Assembly: GCA_963833465.1 (NCBI GenBank)
Contig: CAWHXW010000004.1
Location: 868,001-932,000 of the forward strand
DNA: 64,000 nt
DNA from: Fen-1298 sp963833465
Lineage (GTDB): Bacteria > Bacteroidota > Ignavibacteria > UBA10030
Direction of reading: 5' to 3'
This document shows positions 1 to 10,343 of the stretch, one piece after another; positions within the stretch are counted from its first letter, which is position 1, and every line of letters begins with the position of its first letter. The translations under genes and the position numbers were made by a program. The notes below the pieces were generated by a model. That model was given only the letters and a program-made list of their open reading frames with translations, had not been told where the DNA came from and did no database searches.

Positions 1-1865
1 GAAAGACGGTACACGAAGATCAATTCCTTTGCCCATTTGTTGTAGCTTCTATAATCAGCAGTAAATGTTTGCATATCCAATCCATCATTACCTACCTTTG
101 GCGTGCCGTAAAATGTAAAGTTGAAGCGAGATCCGTTGTTAGGGCCAAACCATTCTCCTTGCCAGATGGAATTGTCATTTACATAGCTGACGAGCGGCAA
201 TATAAGCGAGCGCTTTTCCGAAGGGCTGGAAGAATTATCCAGATTATCCCGCGAGAGATTTAACCACATCAAAGAACAATCGATGCGATTGAATCGGTCT
301 ATCGGATAAGACGCCATTGCGCCGACAGCCCACGTCTCGAAACGATATAGCGAATCATAATCTGCTCCTTGCAACCCGAGATACAAAAACTTTGCATCAT
401 GAAACGCTTGAAATCCCCAATCGATACGATTCGGCAAATACAAATAGGAAATGCCGTAATCACTATTCCTCAGGTCAATTAGCAGATTAGTTTCAAAAAC
501 GATTTGATGATCGCCCAACATATCACTGAAAGCTAAAACAGTACTGCCTTCTGCACCGTAAAATGTGTTGTAATCTGCCGCACCATACACAAGGTCAGGA
601 GAAAAGTTAAGTTTGTAACGGCGCGGGATATAATTGCTATCAGCATCCTGATTATCTGTAATTACAACCTGCGAAATCGGCGGCGGAACATTAGTTGTAT
701 CGTGCATTGCATCTGGAGAAAAAATATAATTGGAAAGATCTGCTTTTGCGCCTGAATGGTATGTCGAATCCATCCCGATTGAATCTACGACAACGACAAC
801 ATTCTTGTGTACTGCAATTGTGTCGGAGGATAATGCAGCCGCTGTGACTTCTTTCGGTTTTTCTTCACGCGGAAGTTTGTATTTCATTTTGTAAAATTCA
901 GTCGGCTCCAACGATTTTACGTTCAGTTTACGTTCAAATGGACGAAGCATCAAGTAAATGTCGAATCCTGCTTCATTGAGAGATGCAAATGCTAATTTAG
1001 AACCATCGTGCGAAAGCGAGAGCTGATACAACCCGCTAATGGAATTTGTAATAGGATAGCATTTGTCTGAATCCAATTCCTGCACATAAATATTGTTGAT
1101 GCCGTTCAGATCGGCGATATATAAAATCTTTTTACCGTCCGGTGAAACAACCGGTGAAGTTTTGTTGCAATTGGGCTGTGAAGTGATTCGTTTAATAATA
1201 CCGGAAGAAATATCGATCGAGTATAAATTGATTTGAGAATAATCGAATTTCCAAATTTTTAAGTTCTTCGATACTGCAGATGGTGATATCATGTTTCCTC
1301 TATCAGATGCGAAGTAAATCGTTTTACCATCTGGAGAAAATACCGGATCACTATCTGAAAAAATATCGTTGGTAAGATTTTTCACTTCCTTGGTAGTTAA
1401 ATTGTAGATATAAATATCGGATTGCGGCGATTTGACGCCAACAAATGTCAGTAAATTGCCATCATTACTCCAATTAACCGAAAACACACCATCCAGATCA
1501 AGCTTAATCTTTTCCTGCTTGCCTGATGCAACATCTACGAGAAATATTGCATCGCACTCACCCGCTTTTACAGCGAGTGCAATTTTCTTTCCATCCGGCG
1601 ACCACGTGATGCCTGGCGTCAGCAAATGCATCTCTTCAAAATTATTCGTCTTTTGCCCGCTAACTAGTTTCTTGAGAATCTCGCCGTCTAACGTCGACAT
1701 TATATAGACATCGAAGTAATCATTTCTGTCGGATATAAATGCAATCTTGTCGCCCTGCGGCGAGATTGCCGGGCTTGTGTTATAAAAGTTTCCATCCTTC
1801 GTGTGATCCGTCATACGTTTATATGAAAAATCTGCCGGTTCTTCGCGTTTTGCGACATCCGGCCA
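1..1865 (-). CDS. C-terminal part of exported peptidase-MA/TolB-propeller protein (runs off left edge, frame-shifted from its N-terminus)
   Basis: This frame is open on the minus strand from about 1865 to the left edge, so the protein is incomplete. The first part has repeated TolB/PD40-type beta-propeller blades, each with an SPDGKKI-like or SPQGDKI-like motif (AISPQGDKIAFISD, VFSPDGKTIYFASDRG, VVSPDGKKILYIAD). From about 1000 down to position 1 the sequence is rich in alternating aromatic residues, like an outer-membrane beta-barrel or surface-antigen domain. The metallopeptidase-like ORF 1867-2670 lies directly upstream, and deleting one base near 1868 joins the two as one protein (KVY then WPDVAKR). 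There is no start with a ribosome-binding site of its own; the first in-frame ATG is at 1814. Propeller assignment is firm, barrel assignment is inference, substrate is unknown. Confidence 0.75.
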
Positions 1866-1866
1866 A

Positions 1867-2670
1867 TCAGTACACTTTTTGTTCTTTCTGCCAGCGCTCT
1901 GAAAGCTCTTTTATAGATAAACCAATCGACGCTTTGAACCCTCTTTCAATGCTTCTGGAGCTCTTTATCTGACTGAATATTTCTGCGATCTTTTGCTCGC
2001 CGTATTTAGTCGCGATATAGTACCACACAGATTGACCGCCGCGGTATGCAAAATATCCGCTTAGATATTCGATAGGCGGCAGATAATTATGCACAGTTGC
2101 ATCGCGCAGAAACATATCTGAATTATTCTCCCACTTCATAGAGGCGTATTCTGCAATTCCTTCATTCATCCACATTGGCAACTGTACCGGCGCTCTGCTG
2201 GAAATAAGGGATTGGATTGTGCCGCCGTAAAACATATCATTTAATACAGCATGTGTTAATTCGTGATGAATTACATGCCGAAACTGTCCGTAGCTTCCTT
2301 CAAATGGAACGACAACGCGATTTTTAAATAACTCCGTAACACCGCCAATACCTTCTTCCATATATTCACTTACAACATTTGTTTGCTGGAATTCATTATG
2401 CGAGTTATAAACAACGATGGAAATACGATTATTAATCTCATAACGAAAAAGTTTCTTTAGAGATGCATAAGCCGATTCTGCGGCGCTCGCGGCAAACTGT
2501 GCAAGATCGTAACCGTCTTGTGAGAAATAAATATCGAAGTGATCCGTCTGGATATACTGCCAATGAAAATCCTTATATTGAATTTTATTCTTGCCAAAGA
2601 CAGAGTTCTGCGCATTCACATTTATTGCAATCCCGCAGAGAATTAAACCGAAGATAATAAACCGCCGCAT
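1867..2670 (-). CDS. Exported gluzincin (peptidase MA-like), N-terminal part of a frameshifted protein
   Basis: The 267-residue product has a signal peptide (residues 1-20, ending INVNA) and a zinc-metallopeptidase domain with the HExxH motif HELTH at about 136-140. A following WMNEGIAEY supplies the likely third ligand Glu, as in the peptidase MA-like family. The frame stops with TGA at 1867-1869, just after WQKEQKVY. The next frame continues with WPDVAKR and a TolB-type propeller, so the intact protein would be a peptidase-propeller-barrel fusion of the kind seen in Ignavibacteria-like genomes. Removing one base in the TGA gives KVYYWPD, which reads naturally. It is either a sequencing insertion, a real null mutation or a recoding site. 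The cellular role is not known. Confidence 0.8.
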   Translation of the reverse strand: MRRFIIFGLILCGIAINVNAQNSVFGKNKIQYKDFHWQYIQTDHFDIYFSQDGYDLAQFAASAAESAYASLKKLFRYEINNRISIVVYNSHNEFQQTNVVSEYMEEGIGGVTELFKNRVVVPFEGSYGQFRHVIHHELTHAVLNDMFYGGTIQSLISSRAPVQLPMWMNEGIAEYASMKWENNSDMFLRDATVHNYLPPIEYLSGYFAYRGGQSVWYYIATKYGEQKIAEIFSQIKSSRSIERGFKASIGLSIKELSERWQKEQKVY

Positions 2671-2858
2671 AATATTCTTATCCTTCTTCCCTCGAATTAT
2701 TTATTTCTATAAAATTATTTTAATGAAAACCGTATGGAAAAGCAAACTATTAGACCTTCGATACATTATGACTTTAAATATTATCTACATGACTCAATCA
2801 ATTTACTATACGCACTACAGATTGGGTTATTGACTCAACTGCTTATCTTTTTATTTTA

Positions 2859-5072
2859 TCATTGCTTGCGATGTCGCTGAATATTTTTTCCGTCTTTCTC
2901 TGTTAGGATGAAATCTATCCGGCGGTCTTCTGGATTGACACGAACGACTTTTACTTCTAACGAATCTCCAAGGCGATACTGTTTGCCTGTTCTTCGTCCT
3001 TTCAATGTGTAATGCTTTTCATCATAAGTATAATAATCGTCATTCAGATCACGCACGTGGAGCAGCCCCTGTACCAGTAAATCCGTCAGCTCGACAAAGA
3101 TTCCAAAATTTGTTACGCCTGAAATGACGGCATGAAATTCATCGCCAATATGGCGCTTCATATATTCGATTTGCATCACTTTCACAGCCGTACGCTCGGC
3201 ATCCATCGCAGTCCGTTCCATCACGGACGATTGTTTGGCGATGTACGGCAAACGCTGACGAAGCACATTCCGCTCCTGAATGGAAATTCCTGCCGCATAT
3301 TGTTTCAGCATCCGATGAACAATCAAATCCGGGTACCGTCTGATCGGCGATGTAAAATGTGAATAGAAATCAAATCCTAAACCATAATGGCCGATGTTGC
3401 GATCAGAATACACTGCTTTTGCCATAGATCTTAATGCGACTTCATTTATCACATTTTCGACTTCCGTGCCTTTTACTTGATTAAGAAGCTGCTGTAAAGA
3501 TTTAGACGTAACACCGCCGTCAGTGTTTAATTTGAAACCAAATTTTTCTACAAAAACTGCAAGTTCGCCGATTTTTTCCGGATCGGGCGAATCGTGCACT
3601 CGGTACAGAAACGGCTTTGCCTGTTCTTCTTTCTTTGCTAATCCAATATGCCGCGCCACAACCCGATTTGCCAACAGCATAAATTCTTCCACCAGCCGAT
3701 GGCTTTCTAAGCGCATTTTTTTTATAATTTTGATCGGTTTTCCATGTTCATCAAATTCAAATTTCGCTTCCGCAGAATCAAAGTCAATGCTGCCTTCCTT
3801 CATTCGTTTTTTTGTCAAAGATGTGCTCAATTGAAACATCTGCCGGATGACTTCAGAAAACGGGATATCACTCTCCAGTACCGTTTGGTTCCGTTCCAAC
3901 CGATTAATCAGTTCCTGTACTCGTTCATAACTGAACCGTTGCTTGCTGCGAATGATACTTTCCACAATCTCATAGTTTTTAACACTGCCGCGCGGAGAAA
4001 CATTCATGAAAACAGTGAATGCCATGCGGTCTTCATTAGGACGAAGACTGCATAAGCCATTGGAAAGTTTTTCCGGAAGCATAGGAATAACACCGTTCGG
4101 GAAATAAACGCTTGTGCTCCGCTTTAGCGCTTCTTTATCTAATTCGCTTTCAGCTTTTACATAGTATGACACATCTGCAATATGTACGCCGAGATGAAAA
4201 TTACCATCAGGCAGCGGTTCAAGTGAAACCGCATCATCGAAGTCTTTAGCATCTTCCGGATCGATTGTAAAGCAAAGTAAATTGCGAAGATCACGTCTGC
4301 GGTCAATTTCAGATTGCGGAATGTCGGATGAGATAGCATTTGTCTCCAACATTACTTCCTGTGGAAATTCATACGTTAAATGATATTCGCGCGCAACAGA
4401 TTTAATCTCTGCAGATAACTCTCCTGCCTTTCCAAGCACTTCAATAACTTGTCCCTCGGAATGATGATGATACTTTCCCCACACCGTCATCTTTACAACA
4501 ACTTTATCTCCTTCTTTTGAATTATGCAGGTGTTCCTTAGCAATTAAAATTTCCTGTGTCATCCGACGGTCACTCGGCACAACTTTAAATTGTTTATGTG
4601 CCCGTTCAACCGTTCCAATAAATGAATGAATTCCACGTTTGATAATTCGTACAACTTTACCCTCGCGTCGTGCGCCACGTTCCTTTTGTTTTGTGCTTTG
4701 TGTTAAAAGCGAGACCTCTACCGTGTCTCCATGTGCCGCATCCCCAAAGTTTTCTCGTGAAATGAAAAGTTCTTCTCCGTATTCTTCGACAGTGACAATG
4801 CCAAAACCGCGAGGTGTAACTTCTAATGAACCAAATAAAAGCTGCGTTTCATGGAGATGACTGTACTTCTTCCCGCGGATTCGTAAAATCTTCTTTTCCT
4901 CCTGCAGGGAGCGAAGCGCCCGCTTGAAGATTTGCTCATCTCTGTTGTTACGAACTCCGATTCGCCGTGACAATTCTTTTAGTTTAAAGGATTCATTAGG
5001 GAAGCGAATCAGAAATTGCAGGATATGCTCGCGAAACGATTCAAAACCTTCGCTAGTACTTTTAATTGACAC
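2859..5072 (-). CDS. rnr: Ribonuclease R (3'-5' exoribonuclease)
   Basis: RNase R degrades structured RNA processively from the 3' end in the cytoplasm, acting in mRNA and rRNA turnover. The 737 residues carry the family order: N-terminal helix-turn-helix-like region, cold-shock/OB domains, the RNB catalytic domain and a C-terminal S1 domain (HAVISGVTNFGIFVEL). The catalytic cluster IDPEDAKDFDDAV supplies the metal-binding Asp residues, and HYGLGFDFYSHFTSPIRRYPDL is the usual late RNB block. The length is slightly short of the enterobacterial enzyme. The start is GTG at 5072, with AAGGAAT a few bases upstream. It follows the TamB gene on the same strand with 55 bases between, so co-transcription is likely. 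Confidence 0.95.
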   Translation of the reverse strand: MSIKSTSEGFESFREHILQFLIRFPNESFKLKELSRRIGVRNNRDEQIFKRALRSLQEEKKILRIRGKKYSHLHETQLLFGSLEVTPRGFGIVTVEEYGEELFISRENFGDAAHGDTVEVSLLTQSTKQKERGARREGKVVRIIKRGIHSFIGTVERAHKQFKVVPSDRRMTQEILIAKEHLHNSKEGDKVVVKMTVWGKYHHHSEGQVIEVLGKAGELSAEIKSVAREYHLTYEFPQEVMLETNAISSDIPQSEIDRRRDLRNLLCFTIDPEDAKDFDDAVSLEPLPDGNFHLGVHIADVSYYVKAESELDKEALKRSTSVYFPNGVIPMLPEKLSNGLCSLRPNEDRMAFTVFMNVSPRGSVKNYEIVESIIRSKQRFSYERVQELINRLERNQTVLESDIPFSEVIRQMFQLSTSLTKKRMKEGSIDFDSAEAKFEFDEHGKPIKIIKKMRLESHRLVEEFMLLANRVVARHIGLAKKEEQAKPFLYRVHDSPDPEKIGELAVFVEKFGFKLNTDGGVTSKSLQQLLNQVKGTEVENVINEVALRSMAKAVYSDRNIGHYGLGFDFYSHFTSPIRRYPDLIVHRMLKQYAAGISIQERNVLRQRLPYIAKQSSVMERTAMDAERTAVKVMQIEYMKRHIGDEFHAVISGVTNFGIFVELTDLLVQGLLHVRDLNDDYYTYDEKHYTLKGRRTGKQYRLGDSLEVKVVRVNPEDRRIDFILTEKDGKNIQRHRKQ

Positions 5073-5127
5073 TAAATATTCCTTGTAAAATGAATTGTGA
5101 AATGTAATTTATTTAATTACTGAAGTT

Positions 5128-8100
5128 TTAGAATGTAAAGCGATAAAATAAACGAGCTCCCCATGATGCCTGACGTTGTTCCTCAGCATTTTGGATCCCT
5201 TCGACACGCCGCTCGAATGTCAAGATGAGGTTACGATACCTTTCTGAGTTGACTATACTGCTCATAGGAAGCTCAACGCTGGCATTTAAATTCGTCAAAT
5301 CGCTCAAGACTTGTCCTCCGGCGCGGATAATGGCTTCGCCCAACTGTCCTGTCAGCCGGAGATCTGTTGACTGACTAAATTGCCCGCCGATATAAATCAC
5401 ATCAAGAGATTGTATGTACCCCCCTGTACCGCTGCGAACAGCATCGCTGATTAATCCATTTACACTTCCCCACGCCAATGCAAATCCAAGATTTGTCCCT
5501 ATAAGATTCATGCGCTGCTGGTCAGTAAGTTCATCGCGAAATTGACCGGCAAGGATATAGGAGACAGCATTTGCTTCATCGTCTCCTAATTTCCAATCTG
5601 TCCAATCTTTGTCAGAATATGCTTTTGTTTGCAACAAAATTTTTGTTTTAGGTTCATCCCTTGTTCCAGTAATTTTAAGTGTAACCAATACTTGTGGCGC
5701 TTTATATGTCCCCGCAACACCTATCGCTGACTGCTGCTTATAGGCATTTGTATCTGAACTCATTGCAGTGTGTGTACCTTGATATGTTGCGGTAACCTCT
5801 AGTTCAGGATTAATGACATCGCCTGTAAAGAGCAGTTTTCCAGTTGCTTCAAACTTCTTTATAAAATAATAATAAGAACGGTTGCCGACTTCAACTTGAC
5901 CAGTCAATCGTGACAATGCTGGAGTCCGGTTAAAGTAGAGCCGGCCTTGAAGGTCTGCAAAAAGTACTTCACTCGTTTGTGTATTGAAGATAAAACGAAG
6001 AGTTGTTGGACCTTGCGTTTCAATACTAATATCATAGCTGATGCCATCAAGGAACGAATTGCGAGTCATACTTGATGAAGACCGAGAAAATGATGTGTCT
6101 TTTATTGCTTTACTTGAATACTTGTCTAACTTTGTTATATCATTTATTCCTAATGCATCTGATATTTTTGGGCTTATATGCGATGTGTCGTCCTTAAATG
6201 TAACTTTTACACCGCTTGCGCGAACTAATTCTGTCTCATGTTCCGGCGGAAGAATTAATGATGCATCTTTCACAAACACTTCACCTCGTACTATGGAAGA
6301 ATCGAGATTACCCTGCCATATAAGTCCTTTCGCTCCAGTTGCCGCAAATAAATTACCATACAGTTTTTGTCCGGCAAGCCGCTTTTCTTCGCTCATAACC
6401 TTCAAATCGCCGTGTGCCAGAAAATCAAACTGTTTAAATTTTACTCCAAGAAGAGTAAAGCTTCCGGAGACATTCATTGTTCCGACATGCAGACGTTCTT
6501 GCGGATCATTTTGAATAGTAAATTTTTCCAACAGAATTCGGTCTCCCGTTGGAATCAAATCGCCGTTTAGGACAAAAGGCAATCCAAGCGGATCAAAAAC
6601 AAATTTTGCATTCCGAATCGACATCGAACCTTTATACTGCGTAGCATCAATTGGACCTTTCATTTGCATATCGCATGTCATTGCGCCCGAAAGATTTGAA
6701 ATAACGGGAATGAACGGATCAAGCATTTCCAAATTCATGCCAGTAGACTTAAGCGTAAGGTCTACATTTCCTTCCAACTTATGTGGCGCCTTTCGCACAA
6801 GTTCAAAATTGTAAGGTAATGAGCCAGAGAACAGCAAATCAGGCGGCGCTAGTGTATCTCTAAACTTGCTTTTGAATTTTACATCCAATCCAAGAATATA
6901 TTCAAAAAATGAAATGTGTGAATCTATTCTACCAAGAATTCTATTTTTGTTTTGTACCGAATCAATTGCACAAACGTCGTCTGCATGCACATCTATAATA
7001 ATGTTTGGGTGTTCGAAACTGCCGCGGAAGAGAGTTGTTGCATTTACTTGCCCGCTGAATTGTGTGGAAGATTTGGCATAAGGACCTCGAAAAAGAATTT
7101 GTTTCAGATTGGATAGAAAGAATCTTTTTAGCGAGATATTCAAATCCGAAATTCCCGATGGACTGAATTGTCCTGCTAATGCAACTTCTTCTTCTTTATG
7201 TGCCATAGTCAGCATTCTGATATTGAATCCATCGCGACCTAATATCAAACGGACAGTATCTTTGTTTTCGGCAATGTACTTCCCAATTTCTGTTTTCAGT
7301 TTTGGAATCGTAAATTTCATTAAGTTGGCATTGACATGCGAGTTGCCTTCTAAATCGACATGCGCAGTCGAATCTATGAACGCTGAAATTTGAAAATTGC
7401 TTGAATCTGAATTCACTTTAACTTCACCGGAAATCCGGTTGAAAAGAAATCCGTTGATTTCAAAATTACTAAGTTTCGGTTCAATGGATGCATGGCATTT
7501 CTCAAATAATTTATTGTATTTAATGCCGCTGAAATAATATTTTAAAAACGCTGTGTCCGATGCCAGCGAGTCTGTTCCGGCATTAAGTTCAAATTGTTCA
7601 AGATTTACATTGCCGAAAAGTTGCATATCTGATGAATCTCCGACAACTTTTCCATCCACCATTCCCCTGCCTGCAAGCGGAACATGAATGAAAATGCCGA
7701 TTGGCGATAAATCTTTGATATGTAATTGATATTGTGCTTCAATCGGAATGACATTTGATACAAACGAAGGATGAAAATCTTGTGCAGTGGTCAAGTTTTT
7801 GTTAAATGAGCGGATTGAGTCAAGACTTTGAAACCGATATGCAACACCTTCGGTTACCAGTTGATAAGAATTTTGCCACGCTGCAATAAACGAGGCAGGC
7901 GTGAAATTACCATTCACATTTAAATCACCTATTGTCGAAGCAATATGCAATGTGCGGTGCAGGCTGTCTCTCACTTGAAATATCGCTTTTGCTTTTGCCG
8001 ATTCAAATGGACGGGATGCAAAAGACGAACGATAAAAATTCAATCCTATTGTGTCGGATTGTGTCGTGGCACCTATTGCTCCAGCTGCTGCAAGGTCGAA

Positions 8101-9783
8101 CGACAAGTCACTTCCGTATTGCGGGTCTTTCAGCCAATCTGCAAGATCCAGAGATCTAATTTTTCCGGAAATGTTGTACCTTGTCGAATCTTTCTGAAAG
8201 AACGTAAGAAGACTTGATATTTCATAAATTCCACTCTCAACGGACGCCGCAACATGAGATCTAAGCATTCCGTCAGCAATATCGAAAACAAAAACCGAAT
8301 GCTGAATTGACAGCCCGTTGAAAGATGAAGAATCCATTTCCACTTTTGCAATTCCGGTCATTGTGGGCAAATTAAAACCAGATCCATCGATAGTAATATT
8401 TGCATTGAGGTTGCTGGCAAGTTTATGATTTTTTAAAATAGTTCCTATCGCCAAAGAGCGTACATCTGCTGTACCTGAATATACAATGTTTGCCGGATCA
8501 ATTTTCATTTTCCCCTTGATGTCAATATCTCCTGCTGCTGTGCTACCGGAAAAGCGCGCTTTGAAATCTAAAGGCCTGCCTTCATAGGTGAATGAATATT
8601 TCACAGAACCGAGAAATGTTAAATCAGGTAAATGAAGACCTGGAAAACAGCTAAGAATATCTCGCGGAGCAATAAAATTGTCGTTTGCCTGCACTGCCAT
8701 TTCTAAATCACGAGTATGGTGAATATTACGAACCGTGCCTTGTAATTTTATCAGCGAATTGGGCATTTGTACGGAAAGCTGTTCAACGTTTAATTCTCCA
8801 AATGTTCCCCGTGCTTTCAATACAAGTTTAAGTGAATGATCAAGAAAATCTACATATGGATATAAGAATTGTTTTAGTTCTTTAGTGTCGAGTTCGTCTG
8901 CTGTCAATGCGAGATCAACCGGAATTGATTTTAATTCCTCCATACTAGACAAGTGTGTAATATCTATTCCTTTAATACCGGCGTTGAGATGGATATGGGT
9001 GCTTGGTGTTTCAATACTTACATTATTCACACTTGCTTCATTCTTTGTCAATAGAAAATCGCCGCTAAAGTGTTTTAGTATAAATGCAGGCGCATGAGAC
9101 GGATCTTTTAATTGATTTTTTGCATAGACGGAATCGAACTGTTCATTTCGATAAATTGACGTAGAAAGGCTTATTATATTCGCAGTATATCTATATTTTT
9201 GAATCTGTGCAGATGCTACAAGCGTAAGTGCATGTAAATAAACACGGGCATAATCTATGACGCTGTCCGGCGGCGATTCTCGCTCGCCAATCTGCCGTTG
9301 ATGCAGCAAAAGTGAATCTGTAAAAAATATTTCTGCGTCTGCCAATTCTAAATGCTTAATATCAATACTCCACATAGAGGAATTCGTATCAGCAGGTGTC
9401 GGTTTTATCAAGCGTCCAATGTTTATTGTGCCGTCCAATGAACGATATACATAGATGCGTGGTTTCAAAATGACAGCGCTGCCGATTTTCACATGACTAA
9501 AAAATAATCCAAAGAGATCGTATTTTAATTCGACCCGTTCAGTGGAGAAAAGCTTTTTTCCATGTTCGGTTACAGTAACACCGTTAATTCTAAACCCTGT
9601 AAGGAGATTTCCTTCGATTGCACCAAGCTGAAGTTCACCATTAATGGCTGACAGAGATTCATGCAGCAGAAGATCGCGAAGATATGTCTTAAACGATCGT
9701 GTTTGTGTGTACCCTATTATAGCAATAATGCCAAATAAAAGAATACCGCCAATGTAATATGTAATTCGAAAATACTTGCGCAC
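5128..9783 (-). CDS. tamB: TamB/AsmA-like translocation and assembly module protein
   Basis: This 1551-residue protein has one N-terminal membrane anchor (about residues 9-28) followed by a very long stretch of repeated beta-strands, as in AsmA/TamB bridge proteins that span the periplasm and support outer-membrane protein or lipid transport. The C-terminal 350 residues fit the TamB (DUF490) domain, including a GLTxxLxF-like stretch (GPTTLRFIFNTQ) and a final aromatic residue (RLFYRFTF) like outer-membrane partners. The start is GTG at 9783. No TamA/BamA gene is adjacent in the window. The family call is firm; whether it handles proteins or phospholipids cannot be read from sequence. Confidence 0.9.
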   Translation of the reverse strand: MRKYFRITYYIGGILLFGIIAIIGYTQTRSFKTYLRDLLLHESLSAINGELQLGAIEGNLLTGFRINGVTVTEHGKKLFSTERVELKYDLFGLFFSHVKIGSAVILKPRIYVYRSLDGTINIGRLIKPTPADTNSSMWSIDIKHLELADAEIFFTDSLLLHQRQIGERESPPDSVIDYARVYLHALTLVASAQIQKYRYTANIISLSTSIYRNEQFDSVYAKNQLKDPSHAPAFILKHFSGDFLLTKNEASVNNVSIETPSTHIHLNAGIKGIDITHLSSMEELKSIPVDLALTADELDTKELKQFLYPYVDFLDHSLKLVLKARGTFGELNVEQLSVQMPNSLIKLQGTVRNIHHTRDLEMAVQANDNFIAPRDILSCFPGLHLPDLTFLGSVKYSFTYEGRPLDFKARFSGSTAAGDIDIKGKMKIDPANIVYSGTADVRSLAIGTILKNHKLASNLNANITIDGSGFNLPTMTGIAKVEMDSSSFNGLSIQHSVFVFDIADGMLRSHVAASVESGIYEISSLLTFFQKDSTRYNISGKIRSLDLADWLKDPQYGSDLSFDLAAAGAIGATTQSDTIGLNFYRSSFASRPFESAKAKAIFQVRDSLHRTLHIASTIGDLNVNGNFTPASFIAAWQNSYQLVTEGVAYRFQSLDSIRSFNKNLTTAQDFHPSFVSNVIPIEAQYQLHIKDLSPIGIFIHVPLAGRGMVDGKVVGDSSDMQLFGNVNLEQFELNAGTDSLASDTAFLKYYFSGIKYNKLFEKCHASIEPKLSNFEINGFLFNRISGEVKVNSDSSNFQISAFIDSTAHVDLEGNSHVNANLMKFTIPKLKTEIGKYIAENKDTVRLILGRDGFNIRMLTMAHKEEEVALAGQFSPSGISDLNISLKRFFLSNLKQILFRGPYAKSSTQFSGQVNATTLFRGSFEHPNIIIDVHADDVCAIDSVQNKNRILGRIDSHISFFEYILGLDVKFKSKFRDTLAPPDLLFSGSLPYNFELVRKAPHKLEGNVDLTLKSTGMNLEMLDPFIPVISNLSGAMTCDMQMKGPIDATQYKGSMSIRNAKFVFDPLGLPFVLNGDLIPTGDRILLEKFTIQNDPQERLHVGTMNVSGSFTLLGVKFKQFDFLAHGDLKVMSEEKRLAGQKLYGNLFAATGAKGLIWQGNLDSSIVRGEVFVKDASLILPPEHETELVRASGVKVTFKDDTSHISPKISDALGINDITKLDKYSSKAIKDTSFSRSSSSMTRNSFLDGISYDISIETQGPTTLRFIFNTQTSEVLFADLQGRLYFNRTPALSRLTGQVEVGNRSYYYFIKKFEATGKLLFTGDVINPELEVTATYQGTHTAMSSDTNAYKQQSAIGVAGTYKAPQVLVTLKITGTRDEPKTKILLQTKAYSDKDWTDWKLGDDEANAVSYILAGQFRDELTDQQRMNLIGTNLGFALAWGSVNGLISDAVRSGTGGYIQSLDVIYIGGQFSQSTDLRLTGQLGEAIIRAGGQVLSDLTNLNASVELPMSSIVNSERYRNLILTFERRVEGIQNAEEQRQASWGARLFYRFTF

Positions 9784-9863
9784 GTTGTCTATTCTATCTG
9801 CACATTACTGAGAGCAAGAAAAGCGGCGTAGATGTTCATTCGCGTAAAAAATCCAAAACCCAT

Positions 9864-10343
9864 TCAATATATTATATCGCCCGCAATTTTCTTGATAATG
9901 TCCGTTGTGGAGTAATTAGGAACAAAATCAATCGTTCGCACAGTGCCACCAGCCGCCTCAACAATATCTTTTCCAACAATGGAATCAATTGTCCAGTCCG
10001 AACCTTTCACAAGCACATCCGGAACAACTGCTTTGATGAGTTCGTACGGCGTGTCTTCATCAAAGAGGCAGACGTAATCAACTACACGCAAAGCCGCAAG
10101 TACGAAGGCTCGATCATCCTGACATATTATCGGCCGTGCCGCTCCCTTGAGCCGTTTAACGGATGCATCCGTATTTATACCAACTAAAAGAATATCCCCA
10201 AGTGATCTTGCTTTTGCAAGATATTCTATATGTCCGCGATGTAAGATGTCAAAACAGCCGTTCGTGAAAACAACTTTCTTTCCTTCATACTTTAACTTTT
10301 CTTTTATCTTCACTAAGTCGGTTCGTGTAACAACATTGCCCAT
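9864..10343 (-). CDS. rfaE2: D-glycero-beta-D-manno-heptose 1-phosphate adenylyltransferase (HldE C-domain homologue)
   Basis: The enzyme transfers AMP to heptose 1-phosphate to make ADP-heptose for LPS inner core. The roughly 159-residue protein is a nucleotidyltransferase with TNGCFDILHRGHIEYL (the GxFDxxHxGH signature), LLVGINTDASVKRLKG, and the C-terminal YSTTDIIKKI, matching the stand-alone RfaE domain II. The kinase domain is a separate upstream gene: its TGA and this gene's ATG share one base (TGATG at 10341-10345). A GTG one codon upstream (10346) is an alternative start. The split of HldE into two genes is common outside the Enterobacteria. Confidence 0.93.
   Translation of the reverse strand: MGNVVTRTDLVKIKEKLKYEGKKVVFTNGCFDILHRGHIEYLAKARSLGDILLVGINTDASVKRLKGAARPIICQDDRAFVLAALRVVDYVCLFDEDTPYELIKAVVPDVLVKGSDWTIDSIVGKDIVEAAGGTVRTIDFVPNYSTTDIIKKIAGDIIY

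Noticed and set aside
2671..2858. Small plus-strand ORFs next to the peptidase-MA gene
   Set aside because: They extend across the peptidase gene's start in the opposite strand and lack any domain; the spacer itself holds nothing I can support.
6041..6514. A 157-codon plus-strand ORF opposite the TamB gene
   Set aside because: Antisense to a clearly coding TamB frame, with no start signal and no recognisable domain.
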